This document shows, one piece after another, positions 25,612-34,746 of a stretch of DNA of 61,858 nucleotides. The stretch is from JBCCTX01 sp964468435. GTDB taxonomy: Bacteria > Bacteroidota > Bacteroidia > J057. The stretch covers positions 1 through 61,858 of the forward strand of contig CAYXVE010000028.1 of the NCBI GenBank assembly GCA_964468435.1. The letters run 5' to 3'. The notes beneath the pieces were generated by a model that worked only from the letters and a program-made list of their open reading frames with translations, had not been told where the DNA came from and searched no databases. Positions within the stretch are counted from its first letter, which is position 1. Each line of letters opens with the position of its first letter. The position numbers and the translations under genes were made by a program.

Positions 25612-26633
25612 TGGGCCTTTTTGATTTTTTCACAACTGATATTGCTATAGACCTAGGTACAGCTAACACGTTGGTGATGTACAATGAAGAGATCGTGGTT
25701 GATCAGCCTTCAATCGTAGCAGTAGATCGCATGACTGGCAAAGTCATTGCCGTGGGGCATGAGGCACAGCAAATGCATGAGAAGACACACGAAAAATATA
25801 AGACTATACGCCCTCTCCGTGATGGCGTAATCGCTGATTTTACGGTAGCTGAACACATGATCCGGGGAATGATCAAGATGATTCCCAACAGGAGAAAATG
25901 GATGTCTGCCAGCTACAGAATGGTGATATGCATCCCCAGTGGGATCACAGAAGTTGAGAAGCGAGCAGTCAAGGACTCTGCTGAACAGGCAGGCGCTAAA
26001 GAAGTATTTCTCATTGCAGAACCGATGGCCGCAGCCATCGGCATAGGGCTCAATATCAAGGAGCCGACCGGGCATATGGTAGTCGACATCGGCGGTGGTA
26101 CTACAGAAATTGCTGTAATTGCTCTTTCTGGTATTGTAACAGATCAGAGTATTCGTATCGCGGGAGATGAATTCAATGATGATATTCTGGATTATATGAG
26201 AAAACAGCATAATATGCTCATCGGTGAAAGGAGTGCCGAAAGACTGAAAATTGAAGTGGGAGCTGCCTTGCCTGATCTGGAAGAGACTCCCGAGCCTATT
26301 GAAATACGTGGGAAAGATTTAATGACGGGAATACCTAAGACGATCTCCATCTCGCACAGGGAAATAGCTCAAGCTATCAATAAATCGATTGCCAAGATTG
26401 AAGATGCTATCCTCAAGGCGCTAGAAAGCACCCCACCGGAACTATCAGCAGATATTTACGAGCGGGGAATACACCTGACAGGAGGTGGTGCTGCACTAAG
26501 AGGACTGGATATCCGACTGGCTGAAAAAACAAAACTCCCCATTCACGTGGCAGAAGATCCCCTGAGAGCTGTTGTAAGGGGTACAGGTATTTGCCTTGAG
26601 GCGCTTAATGAATACAAGTACCTTATGAGCTAA
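25611..26633 (+). CDS. mreB: Rod shape-determining protein MreB
   Basis: This 340-residue bacterial actin polymerises on the inner membrane and guides lateral wall synthesis. Phosphate 1 loop IDLGTANTLVMYN is near residue 13. LIAEPMAAAIGIGL and MVVDIGGGTTEIAVIAL (phosphate 2) follow near 135-175, and LTGGGAALRGLD (adenosine loop) near 290. An N-terminal GLFDFFTTD forms the usual amphipathic membrane contact. It overlaps purH by one base and precedes mreC by 33 bp. Its presence suggests a rod-shaped cell. Confidence 0.97.
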   Translation: MGLFDFFTTDIAIDLGTANTLVMYNEEIVVDQPSIVAVDRMTGKVIAVGHEAQQMHEKTHEKYKTIRPLRDGVIADFTVAEHMIRGMIKMIPNRRKWMSASYRMVICIPSGITEVEKRAVKDSAEQAGAKEVFLIAEPMAAAIGIGLNIKEPTGHMVVDIGGGTTEIAVIALSGIVTDQSIRIAGDEFNDDILDYMRKQHNMLIGERSAERLKIEVGAALPDLEETPEPIEIRGKDLMTGIPKTISISHREIAQAINKSIAKIEDAILKALESTPPELSADIYERGIHLTGGGAALRGLDIRLAEKTKLPIHVAEDPLRAVVRGTGICLEALNEYKYLMS

Positions 26634-26666
26634 TGCCTATTATCATGATCAAGCAAGCGTTAGCAT

Positions 26667-27530
26667 ATGTTCAGGCTACTTTCGTTTTTATATGCGTACC
26701 GTAATACGATCTTGTTCCTCTTCCTCGAAGGGATAGCTTTGCTTTTGATCATCCAGAACAATAAAACTCAGCGGCTTGCCTTTGGGGATGCTTTACTGGA
26801 AATGTCGATTTCCATTGCTCAGAACCGGCAGGATGTCGTATCCTTTGTTGGTCTGAAGAATGTCAATCGTCAACTCCTATCTGAAAACCAACGCTTGAAA
26901 GAACAAATCCTATTTCTCAATCAGACGCTTGAACAACAAAACCGTTCCTATGAACAGGATACCGTACCTAATCCAGGGCAAAACCAACCCATTGATTCCA
27001 TATATAAGGTAGTATCATGTGAGGTCATCCGCAATACGACCGACAAAGCCTATAATTATATTACCCTCAACAAAGGAACCATACACAATATCAAAAAAGA
27101 TATGGGGGTGCTATCGCCTGAAGGTATTGCAGGTAGAATCATCAAGACAACTCCCAACTTCAGCGTAGCACTCAGTGCACTCAACAGGAGATTTAAACTC
27201 AGTGTCAAGACACTTAACAAAGAAAATGTAGGGGTATATGAATGGCCAGGAAAAGATATACGCTTTGGCCTGCTGAAATACATACCTAGTGATATCATCA
27301 TTCAGAAAAACGATACGGTTGTCACTTCTGGATACAGCTATGTATTCCCCCCTAATTATAGGGTTGGGATTGTGGATTCTGTGGGTAATCAGACCGCTGA
27401 AGGATTTTATGAAGTGCGCTTAAAACTAGCTACTGACTTTAGGAAACTCAATCAGGTATATGTCATCGAAAACCGCTACAAATCTTTGCTTGACTCTCTA
27501 GAAGCATCCGTAACCTTAGAAACAGAATGA
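26667..27530 (+). CDS. mreC: Rod shape-determining protein MreC
   Basis: This 287-residue protein has one N-terminal membrane helix (about 13-30). A coiled coil (about 55-95, rich in Leu, Gln and Glu) follows, then a periplasmic two-beta-barrel domain with VISCEVIRNTTDKAYNYITLNKG-like text, GVLSPEGIAGRII, and VVTSGYSYVFPPNYRVGIVDSV near the end. It is a scaffold of the rod complex that contacts PBP2. It overlaps mreD by four bases. Confidence 0.93.
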   Translation: MFRLLSFLYAYRNTILFLFLEGIALLLIIQNNKTQRLAFGDALLEMSISIAQNRQDVVSFVGLKNVNRQLLSENQRLKEQILFLNQTLEQQNRSYEQDTVPNPGQNQPIDSIYKVVSCEVIRNTTDKAYNYITLNKGTIHNIKKDMGVLSPEGIAGRIIKTTPNFSVALSALNRRFKLSVKTLNKENVGVYEWPGKDIRFGLLKYIPSDIIIQKNDTVVTSGYSYVFPPNYRVGIVDSVGNQTAEGFYEVRLKLATDFRKLNQVYVIENRYKSLLDSLEASVTLETE

Positions 27531-28042
27531 TGAATGAATTGCCTAAACATATCGTTACATCCCTGATTGTCATTATTCTACAAGTTGTTTTGTTCAATTA
27601 TCTGGTACTCTTTAATATCGCTACTCCCTTTGTCTTTCTGGTTTTTGTATTTATGCTTCCTATCAACCTGCCTCATTCGGCCTATTATATCATCTGTTTT
27701 TTAGCAGGTCTATTGATCGATTGGTTTTCCTCCCCCCTTACCCTGGGTATACATGCATTTTCCACACTGCTTGCCTGTAGTATTCGCAAACCTATTCTCT
27801 TTCTTATCAGTACATCCAGTTCTTTTTCCCGTAATCTCGATGAAATATCCCTTGCCAGACAGGACTATCTCTGGTATGCTTTATATTTATTACCTTTGAT
27901 ATTCATTCATCATCTTGCTTACTTCATCCTAGAATCATATCCAGTAGCATTTATAGGCTGGACATTACTAAAAATTATCTCTAGTACGATTTATACATTT
28001 AGTTTTACATATATTATATGTATACTGTTTTATAAGAAATAG
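27527..28042 (+). CDS. mreD: Rod shape-determining protein MreD
   Basis: This 171-residue integral membrane protein has about five hydrophobic segments. The conserved pattern is a phenylalanine-rich second segment, then GLLIDWFSSPLTLGIHAFSTLLACSIRKP, the most recognisable part of the family. It belongs to the rod complex with MreC, RodA and PBP2. The ATGA overlap with mreC and the six bases before mrdA argue for one translationally linked operon. Confidence 0.88.
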   Translation: MMNELPKHIVTSLIVIILQVVLFNYLVLFNIATPFVFLVFVFMLPINLPHSAYYIICFLAGLLIDWFSSPLTLGIHAFSTLLACSIRKPILFLISTSSSFSRNLDEISLARQDYLWYALYLLPLIFIHHLAYFILESYPVAFIGWTLLKIISSTIYTFSFTYIICILFYKK

Positions 28043-28048
28043 TCAGAC

Positions 28049-29893
28049 ATGGATACACATAAATCCAGAGGATATATCATCTTATTAGCACTTGCACTGA
28101 TTTGTAGTATTCTGATCATCAAGTTATTTAATATTCAGATACTCAATGAGAAGTATCGGGGTATGGCAGACCGGCGCACCAAAAGCTATAAAATCATTGT
28201 TCCACCTCGTGGTAATGTTTACAATCGGTACGAAGAAATATATGTCAAGAACAGCCCCCTGTTTGACTTGAGAATTATCCCCAGTGAGTTGATTATTCCG
28301 GATACTACGCTTCTGTATAATTATCTGGATTTGACTCCTGAAGAGGTAAAACAAAAGATTCAAAATGCCTACCGACAGGGACGATATGGAGAATACATAC
28401 TTGCGCAATATATAGAGCCCTCAACGTATTCCAGGTTGCAGGAACTGACATGGAATTACGGGGGAATCTCTTTTACCATGAGTAGCAAGCGGCAGTATGA
28501 ATACGAAGTAGGAGCGAACTACATGGGATACATTGGAGAAGTAGATTCTGCAGATATCCTCTCGGCGGAGCCAGGTACTTACCGAATAGGTGATATGATC
28601 GGAAAATCTGGTATTGAGAGAAGTTATGATACCTTACTTAGAGGAAAACCAGGAATACAGATTATTCTGAAAGACCGTCTGGGACGAGAGGTAGGAAGAT
28701 TTGCTGACGGACAACTCGATGAATCTGCACAACGTGGCAAAGATATTATGTTGGGGATTGATACAGAACTACAGGCTTTTGGAGAGGAGATTATGAAAAA
28801 TAAACGAGGAAGTATTGTAGCCATTCAACCTATTACAGGAGAGATCCTAGCTTTTGTGAGTTCCCCTACCTATAACCCCAGTGATCTGACGGGTCAAGAT
28901 TTCCGTAAAAACTGGCGGAAATTGCTAAAAAGCAGTAATAATCCCCTGTTAAGCCGTCCTATCATGGGTAGATATCCACCAGGGTCTATCTTTAAACTCC
29001 CTCTGGCATTGGCAGCCCTGAATGAAGGGGTGATCTCACCTGAGACTGTTTACGGTTGTGGTGGGGGATTTTGGAGAAATAAAGGAAAACCTGGATGTAG
29101 GCTTCATCCTCACCCTCTTAGCCTCAGAAATGCTATTAAATATTCTTGCAACTCCTATTTTGCGGCCACTTACATGGATTTTCTCAACCACAAACAGTAT
29201 GATGACATGTATAAGGGGTTTGACAAGTGGTATGATTACATGTATTCGATGGGGATCGGACATAGATTACAGTTAGATCTTCCTTATGAGAGAGGGGGTA
29301 ATCTTCCGAGTACAGATATGTACGATGATGCAAAGCGTTGGTATGGAAAAAACCGATGGAATGCATTGACGACGATCAGTAACGCTATTGGACAAGGCGA
29401 ACTTGAGATGACTCCCCTTCAAATGGCCAATCTGGCTGCTATTATTGCCAACAAAGGCTTTTACCGGCGCCCTCATCTGGCAATTGCAACACGGGGAGAA
29501 GAAGACAGCGACTGGGTACCCATACAATATGAAAAAATCTCCAATCCCGTAAAAGAAGAACATTATACTGTTGTCACAGATGCCATGGAACAGGTAGTCC
29601 TGAATGGAACAGCATACCGAGCATACATAGACTGGAAGATCTCTGTATGTGGTAAAACCGGAACCGTAGAAAACCCCCATGGAGAGGATCACTCTGTCTT
29701 TATAGGCTTTGCTCCCAAAGAAAATCCTAAGATTGCCATCGCAGTCATTATCGAAAACGCTGGAGGAGGTAGCTCCTGGGCAGCACCTGCCGCAGGGCTA
29801 ATGATTGAAAAATATATCCGCAGGGATATTGTCAAAAAGCAATATGAATATTTCCGTCTTACTAATGCCAATTTTATCGATACAAAAAGCTAA
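28049..29893 (+). CDS. mrdA: Penicillin-binding protein 2 (rod-complex transpeptidase)
   Basis: This 614-residue class B penicillin-binding protein crosslinks peptidoglycan during cell elongation. A membrane anchor lies at about 8-26 and a pedestal domain at about 40-230 (PPRGNVYNRYEE at the start). The transpeptidase domain carries SIFK with Ser313, SCNS near 365 and KTGT with Lys536. GQGELEMTPLQMANLAA is typical of PBP2. It closes the mre operon. rodA, which often follows in related genomes, is not here. The next gene is convergent, only 22 bp away, with a weak AAAAGCT/AGCTTTT pairing around the junction. Confidence 0.95.
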   Translation: MDTHKSRGYIILLALALICSILIIKLFNIQILNEKYRGMADRRTKSYKIIVPPRGNVYNRYEEIYVKNSPLFDLRIIPSELIIPDTTLLYNYLDLTPEEVKQKIQNAYRQGRYGEYILAQYIEPSTYSRLQELTWNYGGISFTMSSKRQYEYEVGANYMGYIGEVDSADILSAEPGTYRIGDMIGKSGIERSYDTLLRGKPGIQIILKDRLGREVGRFADGQLDESAQRGKDIMLGIDTELQAFGEEIMKNKRGSIVAIQPITGEILAFVSSPTYNPSDLTGQDFRKNWRKLLKSSNNPLLSRPIMGRYPPGSIFKLPLALAALNEGVISPETVYGCGGGFWRNKGKPGCRLHPHPLSLRNAIKYSCNSYFAATYMDFLNHKQYDDMYKGFDKWYDYMYSMGIGHRLQLDLPYERGGNLPSTDMYDDAKRWYGKNRWNALTTISNAIGQGELEMTPLQMANLAAIIANKGFYRRPHLAIATRGEEDSDWVPIQYEKISNPVKEEHYTVVTDAMEQVVLNGTAYRAYIDWKISVCGKTGTVENPHGEDHSVFIGFAPKENPKIAIAVIIENAGGGSSWAAPAAGLMIEKYIRRDIVKKQYEYFRLTNANFIDTKS

Positions 29894-29915
29894 CCGATAA
29901 TTAAGCTTTTAGGCA

Positions 29916-31118
29916 TTATAAGATGCGGATACGCTCAAAGCTTCTTTGAAGAATCTTTGCATCATCGGCCTGGAGCCATTCCCTCAAAATTGCCGCATAT
30001 ATGCTTCTGAAATCCACTTCAAAAGGAATATCCCCGTCATCGAGTTGCATCAGGGTTGGTAGATTATTGTACATCCCAGGATTCCTAAGGCCTCCTCCCA
30101 ACAGGAATACGTTGTTGGCTTTTCCGTGATCCGTGCCTATGCTTGCATTCTGAGCAACTCTGCGTCCAAACTCTGAAAATATCATTATCAGCGTATCATT
30201 CCAGTAATTTTGCTTTTTCATATTGTCAACAAATGCTTCCAGGGCTTCATTCAACTGTTTTAACAGCCTTTCGTGTTGTTGCATCTGTCTCACATGCGTA
30301 TCAAAACCAGTATGAGATACATAGAACACGGAAGTATCTATCCCCGAACTAATCAATTCTCCGGCGACCTTAAGTTGTCTGCCAATCTGTGAGAGGGGAT
30401 AGTTCTTTCCCTGGCTGATGATCCTTGCCTTTTGATGAATATAATCTGCGGATTCAACTGTTTCTGCAAGTGTTTTATACAAAAAATCGAGTTCTCCCTC
30501 ATTTCCTCCATCTTTTACCTTCGATGTGTATACTTGATATAATCCCTGTATATGAGAATTCTGCACAGTTTTGTATAATTTTTGTGGATCTTTTACAGCC
30601 AATCCCTTAGTATGTTCCCCTTTTACTGCAAGACTCAATGTATCATCTATCTCCACCACCCTATGAGGCTGACTACATCCCTGGCAATTGTGATCGAGAT
30701 AGCGTCCAAGCCAACCTGTCCCCCAGTATTCACTGGCACTACTTCCTGAATGCCAGATATCCATAGCTCTGAAATGTGATCTCTCTGCATTGGGGTAGCC
30801 CACCTGATTCACGATGGTCAGTTCGCCCTGGTTATACAACGCTCTGAACAGGGGTAATGAAGTATGAAGTCCAACCTCATCTGTCAAAGGCAGCAAAGAT
30901 TGCCTCCCTATGGCCAATACTGGACGTTGTTGGTAATAGATATCGTTGCGGAAAGGAATAACCGTATTAAGACCATCATTACCTCCTGAAAGCTGAATGA
31001 CAACCAGTTTTTTTCCATTTTGAACAAGGGGAGAACGATCAAATGCTCTCAGAAAGCGAGGGAATAAAGCTACACCTGAAGCAAGTACGGAAGACTTTAA
31101 AAATTCTCTACGTATCAT
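29916..31118 (-). CDS. DUF1501 family secreted protein
   Basis: This 400-residue protein belongs to the DUF1501 group, which has an alkaline-phosphatase/sulfatase-like core fold. The N-terminus MIRREFLKSSVLASGVALFP is a twin-arginine-like export signal. Conserved pieces are VVIQLSGGNDGLNTVIPF, YPNAERSHFRAMDIWHSG, YVSHTGFDTHVRQMQQHERLL, LIMIFSEFGRRVAQNASIGTDHGKANNVFLLG and VDFRSIYAAILREWLQ. The open frame begins at TTG 31145, but ATG 31118 gives the export signal and avoids overlap with the previous gene. It is paired with a DUF1800 gene, a very common pairing of unknown function. Confidence 0.9.
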   Translation of the reverse strand: MIRREFLKSSVLASGVALFPRFLRAFDRSPLVQNGKKLVVIQLSGGNDGLNTVIPFRNDIYYQQRPVLAIGRQSLLPLTDEVGLHTSLPLFRALYNQGELTIVNQVGYPNAERSHFRAMDIWHSGSSASEYWGTGWLGRYLDHNCQGCSQPHRVVEIDDTLSLAVKGEHTKGLAVKDPQKLYKTVQNSHIQGLYQVYTSKVKDGGNEGELDFLYKTLAETVESADYIHQKARIISQGKNYPLSQIGRQLKVAGELISSGIDTSVFYVSHTGFDTHVRQMQQHERLLKQLNEALEAFVDNMKKQNYWNDTLIMIFSEFGRRVAQNASIGTDHGKANNVFLLGGGLRNPGMYNNLPTLMQLDDGDIPFEVDFRSIYAAILREWLQADDAKILQRSFERIRIL

Positions 31119-31138
31119 ATATCCTGTATGATCTGTGT

Positions 31139-32524
31139 TTAACAAAGTTGGAATTCTGGAGAAGCTACGAATCGGATGATGACCTTTACCAGATCTTCAT
31201 GTCCGGAGATTTTCTGTATATGCTGACCACTTTCAGCCAGAAAAGGCACCGAAAGAATATATTCTTTTAAGCGTGAATAGTGTTCATTGGGTGGAATAGT
31301 ATCGATATATTGCTCCAGTTCACTCCAATCGATCTGGACGTCTAGTTTTTCATTTAATCGCTGGAGTTTGATCATCTCTTCATTCCCAGCAAATGCCGCT
31401 TTGGGAATAATATCCAAAGCACCTGTTGTAAAAATTATTTTGGGAATACTTAATCTGGCCATCATGGAACTACTGTCGATCCAGGCCCGCTGTTCTGGCC
31501 ATCCTGATATATTAGGCGGCAAAAATAATATCTGACCAAGAATTTTCTGAATGTATACAGGGCCCTCTGGTGCACCAAAATGTACATGAAAGAGACGCAT
31601 CATTCCTACCAGAAACTCTACCGGAGACTTTATACGGCTACCTATGTGCTGATCAGCATAAAAGTGATCTGATTCAAATATTTTTCGAAGTAAGGATGTT
31701 ATATGATACCCGGACTCATAAAAGTAATCTGACCAGGTTTCCAATACTTCTGGATCAGGAATGTGGTGAACCAGATAGCGATAAATTTTCTCTGTAATAA
31801 ATCTTGCAGTCTGCCTCTGCTCCAGGACTATATCAATGATATCTTCCCCTCCAAAATTCCCTCTTTTACCCAGAAACTCCTTTTTTCCTTCATCATGCTG
31901 CCCTCTGCGGAAAAAAAATGATCCATCTGGCATAACACTCCATCCTGTAAAGGCTCTGGCAGCTTCCTTGACATCTTTTTCTGTATAATGACCTCTTCCC
32001 AAGGTAAACAACTCCAGCAATTCTCTGGCAAAGTTTTCATTAGGGTGATCTTTTTTGTTTTGTTGGTTATTTAAAAACAAGAGCATTCCAGGATCTTTGG
32101 CTATTGCATGCAGGAGCTCAGGATAGGTATCAAGTGCAAAATTTCGGAGTGTCATATTTTGAATATGAGCTATTTCGGGATTTCTCAGTTTACATGCAAA
32201 GTGATCATGCCAAAAAAATGTCATCTTTTCTCTAAGCTGAGCAGGAGTAGAAGCCATGTGATCAATCCAGTGCTTATTCAGTATCATGATACCGTTGCGA
32301 TTCATTCTTAGCATTTCCTGTCTTTCCTCACGGCTTATGGTAGCCAGGCGTCTTCTGTCAGGAAGGTTCATCCCTGGTGTCTCTAGGTGTTTGATGGATT
32401 GGGATGCCTTAAAGCAATGATCTATCGCCTGATCCAGAGTCTGAATTTTCTGGAATTCCTGCAGATTAAGTCCGAATCCTATACGATTGTATAAGTGTTT
32501 AATACGTTTCCCTTGCAATGCCAT
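31139..32524 (-). CDS. DUF1800 family protein
   Basis: This 461-residue protein is recognised from the DUF1800 pattern: HLYNRIGFGLNLQEF, REKMTFFWHDHFACKLRNP, NENFARELLELFTLGRGHYTEKDVKEAARAFTGW, RITSLLRKIFESDHFY-like text and PPNISGWPEQRAWIDSSSMMARL near 340. No signal peptide is obvious in this copy. The biochemical role is unknown. In many Bacteroidota and Planctomycetes it travels with DUF1501 as one operon, as here with a 20-bp gap. Confidence 0.9.
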   Translation of the reverse strand: MALQGKRIKHLYNRIGFGLNLQEFQKIQTLDQAIDHCFKASQSIKHLETPGMNLPDRRRLATISREERQEMLRMNRNGIMILNKHWIDHMASTPAQLREKMTFFWHDHFACKLRNPEIAHIQNMTLRNFALDTYPELLHAIAKDPGMLLFLNNQQNKKDHPNENFARELLELFTLGRGHYTEKDVKEAARAFTGWSVMPDGSFFFRRGQHDEGKKEFLGKRGNFGGEDIIDIVLEQRQTARFITEKIYRYLVHHIPDPEVLETWSDYFYESGYHITSLLRKIFESDHFYADQHIGSRIKSPVEFLVGMMRLFHVHFGAPEGPVYIQKILGQILFLPPNISGWPEQRAWIDSSSMMARLSIPKIIFTTGALDIIPKAAFAGNEEMIKLQRLNEKLDVQIDWSELEQYIDTIPPNEHYSRLKEYILSVPFLAESGQHIQKISGHEDLVKVIIRFVASPEFQLC

Positions 32525-32574
32525 AGGTTCATTATAAATGATCTAAGGATTAGATCGTGAACTGTGCAGAAAGT

Positions 32575-33552
32575 TTAATACTCCAGTGGATTATTTATTC
32601 CAATGACCATTAGCAGGTAAGTGATCACAAAAAGTATTAAGGCAAGCTGTACAAAATAAGGGTAAAGTTCACGTGTATTTTTGTTAATAACCTGATAGCT
32701 TTGAGTACTTTCCAGTGCGGAGAGCTCGTCAAATACCTCTTGTTGGATACGGGGGTCTGGAATATGAAAGGTCTTTCCGCCTGTAACTTGAGAAATATAT
32801 TCCAGAGCAGTCGTATCGGTGTTAGTATATGTATCAAGCTCTGGCACTTCACTACCTACGATAATGCTATAGATCCGTATATCTGCTCTTGCTGCCAGGC
32901 GGGCAGCGGTTAAAGGAGCAATGGCGCCTCGGTTATTTGCACCATCTGATAAGATAAGCATGACAGGTCTACTAGCCTGATTGTCGTAAAAGTGCGTAAT
33001 ACTCAAGGCAATGGCAGACCCAAGTGCTGTACCCTGTTTGGGAATTATCTCTGTTGTAATACGGGACACTTCTGACTTGATCAGAGAGATATCCCAGGTA
33101 AGCGGAAAATAGCTGAAAGCTTCCTCAGAAAATAAGATAATCCCCACACGGTCGCCCTTTCTTTTTTCGAGAAAGTTCTCTAAGATAAGCTTCGAAGCCG
33201 ATAGCCTATTAGGCATTACATCTGCTTTTTCCATACTCTCACTTACGTCCAATAAAATCATAAAATCTGTACCCTTATTTATGATTGTCTCAGAATCAGT
33301 AGCCTGTATGGGTCTTGCTAATGCCCATACCAACATACTATATGCAAGCCATTTGCTGAGATGCGGTAGCATTCTCATTTTTGAAATCAATCCAGGTCTG
33401 TGTTCCCGGATAAACCTAGCATCAGTAATGGGTACTTTGATTTTACGATTGGCATAGATTTGAAAGTACCAATAAAAATACACAGGCATTATCATCAGGA
33501 ATAGTAATGCCCAAGGGTATTCAAAATAGCTAATATTGAAATAGCTCAACAC
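32575..33552 (-). CDS. BatA-like VWA domain membrane protein
   Basis: This 325-residue protein has hydrophobic segments near 10-28 and 58-78 and a last one near 300-320. Between them is a von Willebrand factor A domain. The metal-ion-dependent adhesion motif DVSES (about residue 98) and the later LILSDGANNRGAIAP fit an intact metal site. This architecture matches BatA of Bacteroides aerotolerance-type operons, but no MoxR ATPase or DUF58 gene is next to it, so an assignment to that system is weak. It starts one base after the SPFH gene stops, so the two are probably produced together. Confidence 0.85.
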   Translation of the reverse strand: MLSYFNISYFEYPWALLFLMIMPVYFYWYFQIYANRKIKVPITDARFIREHRPGLISKMRMLPHLSKWLAYSMLVWALARPIQATDSETIINKGTDFMILLDVSESMEKADVMPNRLSASKLILENFLEKRKGDRVGIILFSEEAFSYFPLTWDISLIKSEVSRITTEIIPKQGTALGSAIALSITHFYDNQASRPVMLILSDGANNRGAIAPLTAARLAARADIRIYSIIVGSEVPELDTYTNTDTTALEYISQVTGGKTFHIPDPRIQQEVFDELSALESTQSYQVINKNTRELYPYFVQLALILFVITYLLMVIGINNPLEY

Positions 33553-33553
33553 C

Positions 33554-34375
33554 TTAGTTTCCGCCTAGCATCAGCGGGAGTCCGTTCTGCCCACTACCTA
33601 CTACGACGACTTTTGCGTTGGTAGAATTAGCCAGTTCCTTCGTGGCCTCTATACCCTGCCATTGCAGCAATCTATCTGATAGACTCAGTGAAACGATATT
33701 TTGATATTGCTTAATACCTTCCGCTTCAATTTGACGGTGTTCTGCTTCCTTACGTTCTTTTTCAATACGAAAATCATACTCAAAAGACTCCTGCTCCTGC
33801 TTCAATTTACTTTCAATCGCTGTACGTATAGTAGCTGGCAACGTTACGTTGCGTATTCTTACTGCGTCAAGAATGATATATTTATCCTTTAATGCTAATT
33901 CTGTTTTTGAGCTTATTTCCTGCTGTATAACCTCTCTTTTGGCAGAATACAGCTCTTCTGGAGCGTATCTACCGATTACCTCACGTGTTGCTGACCGTAT
34001 TTCTGGAATTACAATACTAGTCTGATAGTTTTGGCCAATACGGTCGTGCAATAAAGGGACTTTATCAGACTCCAGATAATATCTCAAGGTTAAATCTATA
34101 TTGATAGATAGTCCATTATTGGCTAGCACTTCGATAGCTTTGAGATCTACTTCCTTGATTCTCACGCTGTATGCAATTAAAGTATTCCAGGGTGCTATAA
34201 CGTGAAAACCCTGATCAAATGCCTTAGCGGTATCTACACCACCTCCAAATTTTCGGGAAATGACACCTTTTTCTCCGGCTACTATGGTTTTAAAGGAGCC
34301 AGAACCCAACGCAAATAGTATGATAATACCGACAAAGATAACGACTGCTGAAGGGATAAATTTCGATCTGTCCAT
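33554..34375 (-). CDS. Prohibitin-like SPFH/Band 7 protein
   Basis: This 273-residue protein has one N-terminal membrane helix (about 9-27). An SPFH domain with VAGEKGVISRKFGGGVDTAKAFDQGFHVIAPW follows, and then a coiled coil (about 195-235, alternating Glu, Lys and Arg). The wording is close to prohibitins and HflK/HflC relatives. Such proteins form ring-like membrane scaffolds and often control membrane proteases. Here the neighbours are a VWA protein directly downstream and a HhH-repeat membrane protein upstream. The 371 bp upstream contain one perfect hairpin and no clear promoter box. Confidence 0.9.
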   Translation of the reverse strand: MDRSKFIPSAVVIFVGIIILFALGSGSFKTIVAGEKGVISRKFGGGVDTAKAFDQGFHVIAPWNTLIAYSVRIKEVDLKAIEVLANNGLSINIDLTLRYYLESDKVPLLHDRIGQNYQTSIVIPEIRSATREVIGRYAPEELYSAKREVIQQEISSKTELALKDKYIILDAVRIRNVTLPATIRTAIESKLKQEQESFEYDFRIEKERKEAEHRQIEAEGIKQYQNIVSLSLSDRLLQWQGIEATKELANSTNAKVVVVGSGQNGLPLMLGGN

Positions 34376-34746
34376 GATAATGTGTTAAGCTAAATATGTA
34401 AAACGATAATTGTTTTAACCTATAAATTAAACTAATGATATTTTTTGAGGAATATATAGTATGCATTCACATGCTTTTATCCTCCTAACATATTTAATCT
34501 ACATTTTTCTGACAAAAAACGCATACTTATGTTGGGAAAATTTGGGCAGGAGAAATTAGTAAAGCAATTAAATTTGATCCTCAATTTGTAGCGTTTTTTT
34601 CTGCTTTTGTTAAATCTTGATTGTTTCATAAACGAATTTAGCGATGCTTAGCTACTAAGCATCGCTAATACATAAGCGAATAAGCTAATGGGATTGTATT
34701 TCCACTTACCAATTCTCTCCATATCCAGACCCAACAGGAAGTAATT
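34376..34746. other. Intergenic region, 371 bp, with a perfect hairpin
   Basis: The segment lies between the 3' end of the HhH-repeat gene and the 5' end of the SPFH gene, both on the minus strand. It is AT-rich. It holds one perfect 13-bp inverted repeat (34638-34650 and 34656-34668) with a 5-base loop. There is no T run after it on the minus strand. I found no ORF and no exact TAnnTTTG on the minus strand. Confidence 0.6.
34638..34668 (-). terminator. Perfect 13-bp hairpin behind the HhH-repeat gene
   Basis: The arms 34638-34650 and 34656-34668 are exact complements around GCTAC. It starts about 80 bp after the HhH gene stop. It is a strong stem without a classic T tail, so it may be a processing or stabilising hairpin, or a palindromic repeat, and not a simple terminator. 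Confidence 0.4.

Noticed and set aside
32575..33552. Membership in a full Bat aerotolerance operon
   Set aside because: No MoxR, DUF58, BatB, BatC or BatD gene is adjacent; only the single VWA gene is present.
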